A stretch of DNA of 64,000 nucleotides, taken from assembly GCA_020630775.1 (NCBI GenBank), contig JAHDIN010000010.1, forward strand, positions 1 through 64,000. The letters run 5' to 3'. The notes under the pieces were generated by a model, which worked only from the letters and a program-made list of their open reading frames with translations, ran no database searches and was not told where the DNA came from. A program made the position numbers and the translations under genes. The first letter of the stretch is position 1. Each line of letters begins with the position of its first letter. Below, piece after piece: positions 56,884 through 64,000 of this stretch. Source of the stretch: Saprospiraceae bacterium (GTDB lineage: Bacteria; Bacteroidota; Bacteroidia; Chitinophagales; Saprospiraceae).

Positions 56884-57348
56884 CTAGGCGTTATGATAAG
56901 GTTCGTTATTTAATATCGTGAAGGCTCGGTATAGCTGCTCTAAAAAAACAAGCCTAGCCAAGTGGTGCGGAAATGTCAACGTCGATAAGGATATAACATC
57001 CTTAGCACTTTGCTTAGTTCCTTTTGAAAAACCATAGGCACCTCCAATTATAAAATCAGGCTTAACACCTTGCACCATTAATTTAGAAATATACTGAGCA
57101 AAAGCTTCACTACTAAAATGTTTTCCCTTTTCATCAAGTAAAATCATTTTGTTGTAAGTGCTATGCTTAAGGAGTAATTCGGTTTCAAGATCTTGAATTT
57201 GTGAAGCCGCTAAAGATTTTGGATACTTTGGCGGCTTCAATTCAATGACTTCTAAGCTAGCATACTGCCTAATTCTTTTTGTAAATATTTGCTCTGCCGA
57301 TTCAAAGAAGTTCTTTTTGCTTCGACTTATATGATAGAGTTTAAACAC
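56884..57348 (-). CDS. rlmH: 23S rRNA pseudouridine(1915)-N3-methyltransferase RlmH
   Basis: A 154-residue SPOUT methyltransferase. The SAM-binding knot motifs are present: MILLDEKGKHFSSEAFAQYI, FIIGGAYGFSKG and the C-terminal LTFPHHLARLVFLEQLYRAF with the catalytic-region His and Arg. It methylates pseudouridine 1915 in helix 69 of 23S rRNA in the assembled ribosome. It lies one base after pruA and 3 bases before the rhomboid gene, in one operon. Confidence 0.95.
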   Translation of the reverse strand: MFKLYHISRSKKNFFESAEQIFTKRIRQYASLEVIELKPPKYPKSLAASQIQDLETELLLKHSTYNKMILLDEKGKHFSSEAFAQYISKLMVQGVKPDFIIGGAYGFSKGTKQSAKDVISLSTLTFPHHLARLVFLEQLYRAFTILNNEPYHNA

Positions 57349-57349
57349 C

Positions 57350-58981
57350 TTACTTTTCTCCTAAAAATGGATAACGGTAATCTGTTGGCGCAGCAAAATT
57401 TTCTTTTATCGTACGTGGTGACAACCATCTAAACAAATTAAGTATTGACCCAGCCTTATCATTTGTACCAGAAGCTCTAGCACCTCCAAACGGCTGCTGC
57501 CCAACAACGGCACCTGTTGGTTTATCATTTATATAGAAGTTACCCGCGGCATTCTTAAGTTTGTCGCTCATGTAATTTATAACGCTTCGCTCTCTGGCAA
57601 AGATCGCCCCTGTTAAAGCATAAGGAGAGGTCGTGTCAACTTTTTCTAACATCTCATCAAACTTTCGATCGTTATAGACATAAATGGTTAGAACAGGTCC
57701 AAATATTTCCTCTTCCATCGTTTTAAAGTCAGATCGCTTGGCCACGATTACGGTTGGAGAAATGAAATATCCATTTTTCTTACTGTACTTCCCTCCTACT
57801 ATAATTTCTGCTTGCTTAGAATTTTTAGCATAGTCTATATACTCCGCAATTTTATCAAATGCTTTTTCATCGATAACCGCATTTATAAAATTTGTAAAGT
57901 CCTCAGGGGGTCCCATTTTAAATGACTTTACATCTTTCAATAGTCCTTTTTTGACCTCAGGCCAAATTGATTTTGGTATATAAGCTCTAGATGCCGCAGA
58001 ACATTTTTGCCCCTGAAACTCAAATGCACCTCGACTCAAAGCAGTTACTAATTGACCTATATTCGCTGAGTTATGGGCTACAATAAAGTCCTTACCTCCT
58101 GTCTCTCCAACAATACGCGGATAAGATTTATATATGTCAATATTGTTACCTATAGTTTTCCAAAGCATTTTAAATACACCTGTACTTCCTGTAAAATGCA
58201 AACCACCAAAATCAGGATGATTAAAGATGACATCACCTGCTTCTGGCCCATCTACAAAGACAAGATTAATAACACCATCCGGCAATCCTGCCTCTTTAAA
58301 AACTTTCATGATGAAGTGCGCAGAGTATATTTGAGAATCCGCTGGTTTCCAAACAATAGTATTACCCAACATAGCAGGTGCAGCTGATAGGTTAGCTGCG
58401 ATTGAAGTGAAATTAAATGGTGTCAACGCAAAAACAAAACCCTCTAAAGGTCTGTACTCTAGCCTATTCCATATCTTATCAACACTCTCTGGTTGCTGAC
58501 GGTAAATCTCAGTCATATAATGCACATTATACCTGAAGAAATCTGCCAACTCACATACAGCATCAATTTCAGCTTGCCAAATGTTTTTCGATTGAGCTAA
58601 CATGGTAGCCGCATTAAACTCAGCTCTCATAGGTCCAGCCAATAAGTCTGCAGCTTTTAAAAAGATGGAAGCTCTATCTTGCCAGGGCATATTGGCCCAA
58701 GCTTCTTTAGCTGACATGGCTGCCTCTATGGCTTGCTCAACATGCTTTGCTGTACCTTGCGAATATGTACCTATGACTTTCTTAATTTCATGTGGTGGTC
58801 TCAGATCATGACGGTTTTTAGTAAAAACCTCTTTACCACCGATAACCATTGGTATATCAATCTTTGTAGATCTTAAGTTCTTGAGGGCGGCTTTAACCTC
58901 TTTTTTTTCTTTAGAACCTGGAGCGTAATTTAAGCAAGGTTCATTTACTGGTAATGGGACTTCAAAAATGGCATTTGACAT
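57350..58981 (-). CDS. pruA: L-glutamate gamma-semialdehyde (1-pyrroline-5-carboxylate) dehydrogenase
   Basis: A 543-residue aldehyde dehydrogenase that oxidises glutamate semialdehyde to glutamate in proline breakdown. The NAD site is at GSTGVFKML and the general-base Glu in VGETGGKDF. The catalytic Cys is in FQGQKCSAASRAY, and the C-terminal PFGGARASGTNDKAG stretch is typical of the stand-alone P5CDH. No proline dehydrogenase is adjacent. It lies 7 bases downstream of coaD and overlaps nothing; the operon context is probably transcriptional only. Confidence 0.94.
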   Translation of the reverse strand: MSNAIFEVPLPVNEPCLNYAPGSKEKKEVKAALKNLRSTKIDIPMVIGGKEVFTKNRHDLRPPHEIKKVIGTYSQGTAKHVEQAIEAAMSAKEAWANMPWQDRASIFLKAADLLAGPMRAEFNAATMLAQSKNIWQAEIDAVCELADFFRYNVHYMTEIYRQQPESVDKIWNRLEYRPLEGFVFALTPFNFTSIAANLSAAPAMLGNTIVWKPADSQIYSAHFIMKVFKEAGLPDGVINLVFVDGPEAGDVIFNHPDFGGLHFTGSTGVFKMLWKTIGNNIDIYKSYPRIVGETGGKDFIVAHNSANIGQLVTALSRGAFEFQGQKCSAASRAYIPKSIWPEVKKGLLKDVKSFKMGPPEDFTNFINAVIDEKAFDKIAEYIDYAKNSKQAEIIVGGKYSKKNGYFISPTVIVAKRSDFKTMEEEIFGPVLTIYVYNDRKFDEMLEKVDTTSPYALTGAIFARERSVINYMSDKLKNAAGNFYINDKPTGAVVGQQPFGGARASGTNDKAGSILNLFRWLSPRTIKENFAAPTDYRYPFLGEK

Positions 58982-58988
58982 GGCTAGG

Positions 58989-59474
58989 TTATTTCTGTTT
59001 ATAGTAATTTAAGTTTAAATCTTTGGATATTTCATGCGGAATAAATGCACTCACATCTCCTTCTCCTTTTATAATTTCTCTGACTATGGTACTACTTATA
59101 TGCGAAAACTCAGGTTTAGAAATAAAAAACAAAGTCTCTAATCCATCACCTATAATTGTATTCAATTGAGAAATCGTTTTTTCATAGTCAAAATCAGATG
59201 CATTTCTAAGGCCACGAATTAAATAATTAGCCTTTACTTCTTTAGCAAAATTGACGGTCAAGCCGTTATAAATTTTTACTTCTACAGAAGGATACGGCTT
59301 CAATACTTTCTCAAGCCACATTTGACGTTGTTCTAAATCAAACAGATACTTTTTTTGGTTATTCTGTCCAATAGCGACAATCGTCTTATCAAATAAAGGA
59401 ATAGCTCTCTTAATGAGGTCTATATGCCCTACTGTAATAGGGTCAAAGGATCCTGGGAATAGAGCTATTTTCAT
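58989..59474 (-). CDS. coaD: Phosphopantetheine adenylyltransferase CoaD
   Basis: A 161-residue nucleotidyltransferase joining 4'-phosphopantetheine and ATP to dephospho-CoA. The N-terminal FPGSFDPITVGHIDLIKRA carries the TxGH nucleotide motif. LIRGLRNASDFDYE and the ISSTIVREI motif complete the active site. The length is normal. It is first in an operon with pruA, rlmH and the rhomboid gene. Confidence 0.97.
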   Translation of the reverse strand: MKIALFPGSFDPITVGHIDLIKRAIPLFDKTIVAIGQNNQKKYLFDLEQRQMWLEKVLKPYPSVEVKIYNGLTVNFAKEVKANYLIRGLRNASDFDYEKTISQLNTIIGDGLETLFFISKPEFSHISSTIVREIIKGEGDVSAFIPHEISKDLNLNYYKQK

Positions 59475-59496
59475 GACGGAGCAATTTTATTCGACC

Positions 59497-59504
59497 CAAA
59501 AATA
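59497..59504 (-). promoter_or_regulatory. Possible -7 box of the coaD operon (TATTTTTG)
   Basis: The minus strand carries TATTTTTG, which matches TAnnTTTG and lies 22 bases before the coaD ATG. No -33 TTG at correct spacing was seen, so the call is tentative. Confidence 0.4.
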
Positions 59505-59548
59505 TACTTTTTATATAATGAAATGGTTTAAAATTGCCAACTTTAAAG

Positions 59549-60718
59549 ATGCAGCGAACGCTCAAATTTTTCAGTCTATATATAGGTTTAGTTCTTGTCT
59601 TTACAGCATGTAAAAATGACCTATCCACAGATCTTGATGGCCCTATAGCACAGCAATATTTCGAAGACTATGAATCGCCTGCTCAAAAGTGGGGCTTTAT
59701 AGATAGATCTGGCAATACAGTTATCAAACCTAAGTTTGACGATGTCCGAGATATGATAACCAAGTTTACTGCCGCTAACTATAATGGTCGTTGGGGATTT
59801 ATCGATTATAAAGGCAATGAAGTTATTCCATTTCAATATAAACAGGTCAAAGACTTTAACGAGGATGACAATCGTGTATTTGTTCAGGATTTCTACAATC
59901 AATGGTTATTGATAGATCATAAAAATAGCGTCATTGACACATTACGTTATGATGGTTTTCAGCAATTTAAGAATGATCTTTGTCCCGTGGCCGTTAATAA
60001 TAATTGGGGGCTAATTAATACTTCAGGAAAAGAGATTATTGCACCCCATTATTCTAACATCAAAATTTTATCAGCTCAGCAATTTATCGTCAAAAATTAT
60101 GGTAAATATGGCATCATTGATAACGAAGAAAATGTACTTCTCAAATTAGAATACGATCGACTGGATATTTGCCCGGACGGACAAATAAGAGCGAAGAAGA
60201 ATGGTCAATATTATTTCTTGTCACCCACAAATTTAAAAATCATTGCTGGCCCTTATGAGAAAGCATCTAAAACTCAAGATGGTTTTACTTTAGTAAGCTC
60301 AGAAGAAGAGCATTTTATTCTAGATGAAAACTATGACAAAGCCTATGACATACCTTATAAAAGAGTAGAATACGCCAATCAAAAAAGATGGATTTATAAG
60401 GAAAACAGCAAATGGGGCATTCTAAATGAAAAAGGAGAGATCCTTGTTGAACCCTCTTTTGATCTTATAAATAAATATAAAGAAGGCTTTGTACTTTTTT
60501 CTGTCTCTGATGCTTGGGGATACTTAGATTTAAATGGTCAAGTATTCATACCTCCAGAATTACCTTTAGCCTGGGACTTTCACGATGGTTTAGCAAGAAT
60601 ACTCCATAGAAAAGGATGCGGTTTTATCAACAAGAAAAAAGAACTGGTTGTCGATCGACGGATATTTGAGGTCAGAGATTTCTATAATGACAGAGCGCGG
60701 TATCAAGAGCTGTTTTAA
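59549..60718 (+). CDS. WG-repeat lipoprotein
   Basis: About 389 residues from ATG 59549, preferred over an in-frame TTG five codons upstream because a signal peptide starts there. The lipobox is LVFTAC. The mature protein has six or more WG repeats of the type KWGFIDRSGNTVIKPKFDDV, RWGFIDYKGNEVIPFQYK, NWGLINTSGKEIIAPHY, KWGILNEKGEILVEPSF and AWGYLDLNGQVFIPPE. WG repeats fold into beta-propeller-like or solenoid structures for protein binding. It is divergent from coaD and no function is known. Confidence 0.88.
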   Translation: MQRTLKFFSLYIGLVLVFTACKNDLSTDLDGPIAQQYFEDYESPAQKWGFIDRSGNTVIKPKFDDVRDMITKFTAANYNGRWGFIDYKGNEVIPFQYKQVKDFNEDDNRVFVQDFYNQWLLIDHKNSVIDTLRYDGFQQFKNDLCPVAVNNNWGLINTSGKEIIAPHYSNIKILSAQQFIVKNYGKYGIIDNEENVLLKLEYDRLDICPDGQIRAKKNGQYYFLSPTNLKIIAGPYEKASKTQDGFTLVSSEEEHFILDENYDKAYDIPYKRVEYANQKRWIYKENSKWGILNEKGEILVEPSFDLINKYKEGFVLFSVSDAWGYLDLNGQVFIPPELPLAWDFHDGLARILHRKGCGFINKKKELVVDRRIFEVRDFYNDRARYQELF

Positions 60719-61006
60719 TAGGTGTTACCTAGTTATAAAACCACACTATAAGGGATCAAAATAAGATCATTAGTACTTTAAAATCCAATCAATAAAAGAT
60801 AGACAAAAGGCTAAGTCAATTAGAAAAAAAACTAGGCCTTTTAATAATAGATTTGGTTATTTAACAAGCATATATTTGCTTGGTGCAGGAGATGATGCAA
60901 ATTATCTCCTGTATTTATTTTGACAGCCTAGAATAGAACAATTATATCCTTTCAGACATTATATTTTTCATAGTATGTATTGCAAAGCTATCCCCTATTT
61001 TTACTA
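60719..61006. other. Intergenic region before lpd
   Basis: A gene-free, A+T-rich gap. It holds a weak AAAAGGC/GCCTTTT inverted repeat (60805-60811 with 60836-60842) and the stronger hairpin at 60886-60911. The lpd promoter lies at its right end. Confidence 0.5.
60886..60911 (+). terminator. Probable terminator of the WG-repeat gene
   Basis: CAGGAGAT (60886-60893) and ATCTCCTG (60904-60911) form a perfect 8-bp stem with a 10-nt loop, followed by TATTTATTTT. The T-run is interrupted, and the hairpin is 170 bases past the stop, so the assignment is moderate. Confidence 0.5.
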
Positions 61007-61014
61007 TATATTTG
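61007..61014 (+). promoter_or_regulatory. Promoter -7 box of lpd (TATATTTG)
   Basis: TATATTTG fits the TAnnTTTG consensus exactly and lies 16 bases before ATG 61031. The transcript would then begin about 10 bases before the start codon. A TTG at 60980 is in the upstream region but at non-ideal spacing. This box supports ATG 61031 and argues against an earlier start. Confidence 0.6.
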
Positions 61015-61030
61015 CGCAAAAATTAAGCAT

Positions 61031-62431
61031 ATGAACTTTGATCTTATCGTTTTAGGAAGTGGCCCAGGTGGCTACGTAGCAGCCATAAGAGCTTCTCAAT
61101 TAGGTATGAAAGTCGCTATTGTTGAACGAGAAAACCTTGGAGGTATATGTCTTAATTGGGGTTGTATTCCAACAAAAGCATTGCTTAAATCGGCTCAGGT
61201 ATACAACTACATCAATCATGCTGAGGATTATGGTATCAAAATATCGAAAGCCAGTCCTGATTTCGATGCGATGATCAATAGATCAAGAGATGTAGCAGGT
61301 GGCATGAGCAAGGGTGTTCAATTCTTAATGAAGAAAAATAAGATCACAGTAATTGATGGCGACGGTGTTTTAGCGAGAGGAAAGAAAGTTGTGGTTACAG
61401 ATGCCAAAGGCAGTAAAAAAGAATATAGCGCTGATCATATCATTATAGCGACTGGCGCAAGAGCTAAAATGCTTCCTGGCATCAACATAGACGGCAAAAA
61501 AGTAATTGGTTATAGACAGGCCATGACCTTAAAGAAACAACCAAAGAAAATGGTTGTCATTGGTGCTGGTGCTATTGGAGTCGAGTTCGCTTATTTTTAC
61601 AATTCTATCGGTACCGAAGTTACTGTCGTTGAATTTATGGAAAATGGTCTTCTTCCTAGAGAAGACAAAGATGTCTCAAAAGAGCTTAATAAAATTTTCA
61701 AAAAACAAGGCGTTAAGGTTCTTGGAAATACTGCTGTAGAAAACGTAGACACTTCCGGTAAATCAATCAAGGTCACTGTCAAAGATCGTAAAACAGAAAA
61801 ATCAGATACAATTACCTGTGATGTTGTTTTAAGCGCAGCTGGTATCACGCCAAATACGGAAAACATTGGCCTAGAGGTGCTAGGCATCAAAACAGACAAA
61901 AGAGGCTTTATTGAAGTAGATGAATATTGCAAAACGAATGTGGCGGGTATCTACGCTATTGGTGATGTTATACCTACGGCAGCGCTTGCGCACGTAGCAT
62001 CAGCTGAAGGTATCCTTTGCGTTGAGAAGATTAAAGGTATGGATGTACATCCGATTGATTATGGTATTATCCCTTCATGTACCTATTGTACGCCAGAGAT
62101 TGCATCTGTCGGGATGACCGAAGCTATGGCCAAGGAAGCAGGACACGAAATTAAGATTGGTAAATTCCCATTCTCTGCATCAGGTAAAGCTAGTGCAGCC
62201 GGTGCTAAGGAAGGATTCGTTAAAGTAATTTACGACGCAAAATATGGAGAGTTGCTTGGCGCCCACATGATTGGCACAAACGTGACTGAAATGATTGCAG
62301 AAATAGTTGCTGCAAAAAATCTTGAAACTACGGGTCATGAGATCTTAAAGGCGGTACATCCACATCCAACCATGAGTGAAGCTGTAATGGAAGCGACTGC
62401 GGCGGCTTATGGGGAGGTGATACATTTGTAA
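61031..62431 (+). CDS. lpd: Dihydrolipoyl dehydrogenase (E3)
   Basis: A 466-residue flavoprotein that reoxidises lipoamide in pyruvate, 2-oxoglutarate and related dehydrogenase complexes. The FAD site is VLGSGPGGYVAAIRA (residues 7-21). The redox disulfide is GGICLNWGCIPTK (Cys40, Cys45). The NAD site is VVIGAGAIGVEFAYF, and the C-terminal HPHPTMSEAVMEA gives the catalytic His and Glu. I chose ATG 61031 because the FAD motif normally starts within ten residues and a promoter lies directly upstream. No E1 or E2 gene is adjacent. Confidence 0.96.
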   Translation: MNFDLIVLGSGPGGYVAAIRASQLGMKVAIVERENLGGICLNWGCIPTKALLKSAQVYNYINHAEDYGIKISKASPDFDAMINRSRDVAGGMSKGVQFLMKKNKITVIDGDGVLARGKKVVVTDAKGSKKEYSADHIIIATGARAKMLPGINIDGKKVIGYRQAMTLKKQPKKMVVIGAGAIGVEFAYFYNSIGTEVTVVEFMENGLLPREDKDVSKELNKIFKKQGVKVLGNTAVENVDTSGKSIKVTVKDRKTEKSDTITCDVVLSAAGITPNTENIGLEVLGIKTDKRGFIEVDEYCKTNVAGIYAIGDVIPTAALAHVASAEGILCVEKIKGMDVHPIDYGIIPSCTYCTPEIASVGMTEAMAKEAGHEIKIGKFPFSASGKASAAGAKEGFVKVIYDAKYGELLGAHMIGTNVTEMIAEIVAAKNLETTGHEILKAVHPHPTMSEAVMEATAAAYGEVIHL

Positions 62432-62750
62432 GTTTAAGTTGAAGTTTAAGCTTAAGTTTAATTGTGAATCTCTGACCACAGTATCGGCTTATTTAATATT
62501 GAGATGTACTAAAATGTGAGCATTCGGAACTCGAGTCGAAGAGTACCATTCTAGCATCTTATGCATGAAGTTGAAGTTCGCGACGTTTTAGTCGCAGATT
62601 ACGACTTATCGTCGGATGAATTTTCAATCTTATACGGAAATGTAACTAAGCGTTGGGTTGCGGATGCTTTCCTAGCTCCAGCTAAAGCTGTAAAAGCTAA
62701 AAGCAGAAGTCTAAGATCCGGTTAACTTAGTCTTAGACTTAAGCTTAGAC
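62432..62750. other. Intergenic region with AAGCTTAAG-type repeats
   Basis: No credible gene. Its two ends (62429-62462 and 62722-62754) are rich in TTAAGCTTAAG and CTTAGACTTAAG units. The middle contains GACGTTTTAGTCGCAGATT and TCGTCGG sequence of different composition. A 54-codon frame at 62561-62725 has no ribosome-binding site and low complexity at its end, and is not called. Confidence 0.5.
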
Positions 62751-63605
62751 TTAAAACCCTTTCAACTCACCCAGATCAAAAGTCCATTCGGGCGTCTCTA
62801 AGGTTTTGATATTATTCAAACTATACCATGGGTCGATGCCTTCCTTCTTAGGATTAACTAAGATTTGCATCTGTTGTGCTGGCATATAACTTTGAGCTAA
62901 TAGAAATAACTTTTCATAAGTTTCTTGATGTATGACTTCATCTATTATAATGACTGCATGTCCAGGAAAACCACCTCTTATAAACACATCTCCTATTTGA
63001 GCTTCATTAATGGATTTTGATTGCATTTCTTTTGATAAAGATGCTGTTCCAGCATAAGTGAAGATGAACTCTAAATAGGACCAAAAGTTATTGTAGGAAA
63101 CGTCTCTTTCTGAAGCTTTGTACCAAGATGTCTTATTACCTTCAACTTTGACTCTGAATCCTTCTAGCCACTTATTATAATTAACACGCATGCCATTAGT
63201 CAGATTAAATGCTATTTTATCATATTGCTTTGTGTCCCAAAGGTACTCCGCTTTGAGCCTAATTATAGCATCCGCGCATTGATGCAAATCTTTATTACCA
63301 ATGGCTTGGTCAAGAACAGCGCAATAAACATCTTCACTAGACTTATATTCTCCATTATAATATTCGGATTTAGAATCGTGTGATTTAAGTTTAAGATCCC
63401 TCAGATAATGGCTAAAGCCGTTGGGAGTGCTTATAGGTCGATAATAGTTTTCGGGAGGGATGAACCTTTCTTCAATCGTTTTTCCATCCTGATTTATATA
63501 AACTAGATTATCATTCTGACTTTCATCAGAACTACTCACAGCTTCGTCAACCTTATTAGGCACACAAGAAAGAAACAAGCAGAATAAAATACAGAAGCAT
63601 TTCAT
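62751..63605 (-). CDS. DUF4846 lipoprotein
   Basis: A 284-residue protein with signal and lipobox (LFLSC, Cys14). Motifs of the DUF4846 family are clear: ERFIPPENYYR, GFSHYLRDLKLK, QCADAIIRLKAEYLW, GDVFIRGGFPGHAVIIIDE, AQSYMPAQQMQIL and DPWYSL. The GHAVII and YMPAQ pieces recall papain-like or NlpC-type active sites, but catalysis is not shown. It is probably an outer- or inner-membrane-anchored envelope protein. Repeats of TTAAGCTTAAG type lie on both sides. Confidence 0.88.
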   Translation of the reverse strand: MKCFCILFCLFLSCVPNKVDEAVSSSDESQNDNLVYINQDGKTIEERFIPPENYYRPISTPNGFSHYLRDLKLKSHDSKSEYYNGEYKSSEDVYCAVLDQAIGNKDLHQCADAIIRLKAEYLWDTKQYDKIAFNLTNGMRVNYNKWLEGFRVKVEGNKTSWYKASERDVSYNNFWSYLEFIFTYAGTASLSKEMQSKSINEAQIGDVFIRGGFPGHAVIIIDEVIHQETYEKLFLLAQSYMPAQQMQILVNPKKEGIDPWYSLNNIKTLETPEWTFDLGELKGF

Positions 63606-63731
63606 TCTCGATTAACGCTGCGAATATTGATTGTATTGCTGCTCTTTAAGCGTGATTCTAAAAATGGGCATAGACTTATCAGCTCAAATTAAGAATTTAC
63701 TGAAATTTTATACTTGGACTTAAGCTTAAGC

Positions 63732-64000
63732 TTAATTAATGTAAACCGTTTGGACATTGACCGCCCCAAAGATCCCTATGCCATTTCCAATATTAAATTC
63801 GATGGACGAAGGTGTTGTATGTGTAGTATTGAAATTGCTTGTTTGTTCGTTCAACTCTCGTGATCTGATATAGTTGAAGTATTCGTACGACACAGAATTT
63901 ACTTTGATAAGATAATGTCTCATATTGAATTCTTCATTGAATTGACTACCCGTAGCTGAAGAAGAGCAATTACAGTTTTCTCGATATATTTCGATAAGTT
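63732..64000 (-). CDS. C-terminal part of a DUF4249 family protein (5' end outside window)
   Basis: About 88 residues in one open minus-strand frame from the right edge to TAA 63732. The sequence contains CNCSSSATGSQF, MRHYLIKVNSVSYEYFNYI and a final IEFNIGNGIGIFGAVNVQ, which is the usual end of DUF4249 lipoproteins (a tail with N-I-x-N-G-x-G-I-F). These proteins usually accompany a TonB-dependent receptor upstream, which would lie outside the window. The assignment is by C-terminal pattern only. Confidence 0.7.
   Translation of the reverse strand, partial: LIEIYRENCNCSSSATGSQFNEEFNMRHYLIKVNSVSYEYFNYIRSRELNEQTSNFNTTHTTPSSIEFNIGNGIGIFGAVNVQTVYIN

Noticed and set aside
60980-61030. 17-residue N-terminal extension of dihydrolipoyl dehydrogenase
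   Set aside because: The -7 box TATATTTG at 61007-61014 and the usual distance of the FAD motif from the start support ATG 61031.
62561-62725. 54-codon frame starting MHEVEVRDVL
   Set aside because: No ribosome-binding site, an Ala/Lys low-complexity end, and overlap with repeat-like sequence; not convincing as a gene.
1-64000. tRNA, rRNA, tmRNA, transposase, integrase, restriction or CRISPR genes
   Set aside because: None was seen on reading both strands; a formal scan with tRNAscan-SE and Infernal was not possible.

Overview
The window is A+T-rich chromosomal DNA of a gliding, aerobic member of the Bacteroidota, most likely a marine Saprospiria-type lineage. This is inferred from the gene content: gliding genes gldA-gldF-gldG; type IX secretion (T9SS) cargo with type A and type B C-terminal sorting domains and SprB-type repeats; a TonB-dependent receptor; DUF3098, DUF4846 and DUF4249 proteins; an S16 ribosomal protein with a helix-hairpin-helix tail; and promoters of the Bacteroidota TAnnTTTG type. 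No rRNA, tRNA, CRISPR array, prophage, transposase or plasmid gene was seen. The region reads as ordinary chromosome with several large surface proteins.

Layout. 1-2611 (minus): most of a collagen-like secreted protein of at least 870 residues that runs off the left edge. 2975-4081 (minus): a glycosyltransferase of the tRNA-queuosine mannosyltransferase (GTDC1/DUF3524) family. 4502-7216: two unrecognised minus-strand genes, one rich in coiled coil, divergent from a LEA-like helical repeat protein. 7270-10175: an ECF sigma factor, a membrane-anchored outer-membrane-barrel protein and a lipoprotein, probably one regulatory operon. 10172-18246: MazG-like pyrophosphohydrolase, LolD-type ATPase, DASH cryptochrome, an overlapping lipoprotein/SCO/cytochrome c/SRPBCC operon, small secreted proteins and a RibD-C reductase. 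Three intergenic arrays of 7- or 8-bp units lie in this part.

18469-26491: a 1966-residue T9SS type B surface protein and a TonB-dependent receptor. 26494-34444: on the minus strand gldA-gldF-gldG, truB, uppP, DUF3098 and ftsX, a cell-envelope and gliding block. 34474-39417: a secreted protein next to a glycerophosphodiester phosphodiesterase, a lipoprotein, and leuS. 39471-43457: a 1328-residue SprB-repeat protein. 43454-46726: an EI24/CysZ-like membrane protein, an unrecognised 463-residue protein and rpsP with its tail. 46936-54289: mutS, a thioredoxin-fold/SprB-repeat T9SS protein, and ffh.

54441-64000: a CHAP-domain hydrolase, twin PH-like membrane proteins, the coaD-pruA-rlmH-rhomboid operon, a WG-repeat lipoprotein, dihydrolipoyl dehydrogenase, a DUF4846 lipoprotein and the C-terminal end of a DUF4249 protein at the right edge.

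Many genes serve the cell surface: gliding ABC genes, three giant T9SS cargo proteins, the collagen-like protein and numerous lipoproteins. The rest is housekeeping (leuS, mutS, ffh, rpsP, truB, coaD, lpd, uppP, rlmH). I found no clear new defence or mobile system. The most unusual items are the long collagen-like protein with inserted modules, the bacterial GTDC1-type glycosyltransferase, the S16 fusion, the thioredoxin-SprB fusion, the unknown 4.5-7.2 kb cluster, and several non-coding repeat elements. Assignments rest on reading motifs by eye; no database search was possible.
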